A stretch of DNA of 5,369 nucleotides from an uncultured Ruminococcus sp. (lineage in GTDB: Bacteria; Bacillota; Clostridia; Oscillospirales; Ruminococcaceae): assembly GCA_946188175.1 (NCBI GenBank), contig CAMHUJ010000150.1, positions 1-5,369 on the forward strand, written 5' to 3'. The notes below the pieces were generated by a model. That model made no database searches and had not been told where the DNA came from. It was given only the letters and a program-made list of their open reading frames with translations. A program made the translations under genes and the position numbers. This document shows positions 4,691 to 5,369 of this stretch, piece by piece (within the stretch, counting starts at the first letter, position 1; every line of letters begins with the position of its first letter).

Positions 4691-5369
4691 CGTTTTCATC
4701 ATCTTCATCGTCACCGAGGACTCTGGCGATCGTCTCAACCGAAGAAATCCTCGATGTGTAATCAAGATGACTGTAAAAATTCGCTGTTACATTAAATGTC
4801 GAGTGCCCGAGCCAATCCTGGATGGCTTTCATGGACTCTCCGTTTGCAAGCAAAAGACTGGCACAGCTATGTCGCAGATCATGGAACCGAAGCCGTCTGA
4901 GACCATTTTTCTTGATAATATTCTTGAAATGGTCACTGACAAAGTTCGGCGTGATCAGCTTGCCGTATGCATCACGGCACACAAAGCCCTCATAGGTTCT
5001 GTCAAAATCAGATTTCAGAAGCTTGGAGTACATTTCCTCTTTCTGCTGCTGCTCAATGAGCATCCTCTCGATATGGGGAATCAGAGGGAGCGTTCTCACG
5101 CTTGCTTCTGTCTTTAGTGTATTATCCACCATGATCTCCTCATGACCTGAACCCGTCTGGCTTGTGACCTTTCGGCAGATCTTGATGGTCTTGTTTTCAA
5201 AGTCGATTGCATCCCACTTCAAACCGATGATCTCACTTCTGCGGAGACCATAGTAAGCGGCGATATGAACAACAAGCTCCATTCGGTCGCCCTTGAATGC
5301 ATCGAGCAGCTTACCCAGCTCCTCTTTGCTGTAGAAGTTTGCCTTGAATTTTTCCATTTTAGGCAATTC
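4668..5369 (-). CDS. Tyrosine site-specific integrase, C-terminal catalytic part (start off right edge)
   Basis: DNA strand-exchange enzyme of the tyrosine recombinase (phage integrase) family, presumably the one that inserted this element into tRNA-Leu. The frame is open to the window edge (reads ELPKMEKFKANF at the edge), so the start and the N-terminal arm-binding and core-binding domains lie outside. Positions here count the leucine codon at 5366 as residue 1. All catalytic residues are present: Arg42 (YGLRRSEIIGLKW), Lys85 (TLKTEASVRTLPL), His162 and Arg165 (HDLRHSCASLL), His188 (WLGHS) and nucleophile Tyr198 (ANFYSHLD). A short acidic tail (DDEDDENEK) ends the protein. It converges on the intact tRNA-Leu, the usual layout for a tRNA-targeting integrase beside its attachment site. 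A TTG at 5366 and an ATG at 5357 exist but would give a protein lacking the DNA-binding half, so I reject them as starts. Confidence 0.95.
   Translation of the reverse strand, partial: ELPKMEKFKANFYSKEELGKLLDAFKGDRMELVVHIAAYYGLRRSEIIGLKWDAIDFENKTIKICRKVTSQTGSGHEEIMVDNTLKTEASVRTLPLIPHIERMLIEQQQKEEMYSKLLKSDFDRTYEGFVCRDAYGKLITPNFVSDHFKNIIKKNGLRRLRFHDLRHSCASLLLANGESMKAIQDWLGHSTFNVTANFYSHLDYTSRISSVETIARVLGDDEDDENEKNAGSV

Larger units (their letters stand above)
4257..5369. mobile_element. Left end of a tRNA-Leu-inserted integrative element (continues beyond the window)
   Basis: I infer an integrated element from three things: the abrupt end of a tRNA gene at its anticodon loop, a complete second tRNA-Leu just inside, and a convergent tyrosine integrase gene next to it. 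The sequence is visibly more AT-rich and repeat-rich than the operon to its left. Whether this is a prophage, a conjugative element or a satellite cannot be told, because the cargo and the right junction are not in the window. The alternative is a chromosomal tRNA-Leu pair scarred by older insertions. Confidence 0.6.

Noticed and set aside
1..5369. CRISPR array or transposase-bearing insertion sequence
   Set aside because: There are no regularly spaced repeats, and no transposase reading frame or terminal inverted repeats with target duplication were seen.

Overview
The window looks like a chromosomal segment of a Gram-positive anaerobe of the Clostridia, perhaps Oscillospiraceae/Ruminococcus-like. 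Reasons: strong GGAGG-type ribosome sites, sigma-A-type promoters with extended -10 boxes, a moderately GC-rich codon style, and a clostridial-looking tyrosine integrase. The genus is inference only.

Positions 1-4023 are ordinary metabolism, all on the minus strand. Transcription enters at a promoter near 4077-4105 and runs through asnB (asparagine synthetase B), an unrecognised 193-residue acidic protein, and pyrB (aspartate carbamoyltransferase carrying a PyrI-like four-cysteine zinc module at its C terminus). It ends at a strong intrinsic terminator at 361-401. asnB and pyrB both consume aspartate, so this unit sits at the split of aspartate between asparagine and pyrimidines. Downstream, cysS (cysteinyl-tRNA synthetase) has its own extended -10 promoter and runs off the left edge.

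Positions 4024-4215 hold two divergent promoters, one for asnB and one for a tRNA-Leu gene on the plus strand. That tRNA gene (from 4216) is cut off just after its anticodon loop. After 216 bases without a gene but rich in inverted repeats comes a second, complete tRNA-Leu(CAA) at 4473-4559. It is followed by two plus-strand terminators and, convergent with it, the catalytic part of a tyrosine integrase (4668 to the right edge).

My reading is that an integrative element entered the host tRNA-Leu gene at the anticodon loop. It supplied not just a replacement 3' half, as is usual, but a whole second tRNA-Leu gene. Base pairing supports this: the broken 5' half would mispair at three positions with the 3' half of the intact copy, whereas the intact copy pairs perfectly with itself. 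The host's original 3' half should therefore lie at the far end of the element, beyond the window. The strong host tRNA promoter now reads into the element and may drive the element's tRNA.
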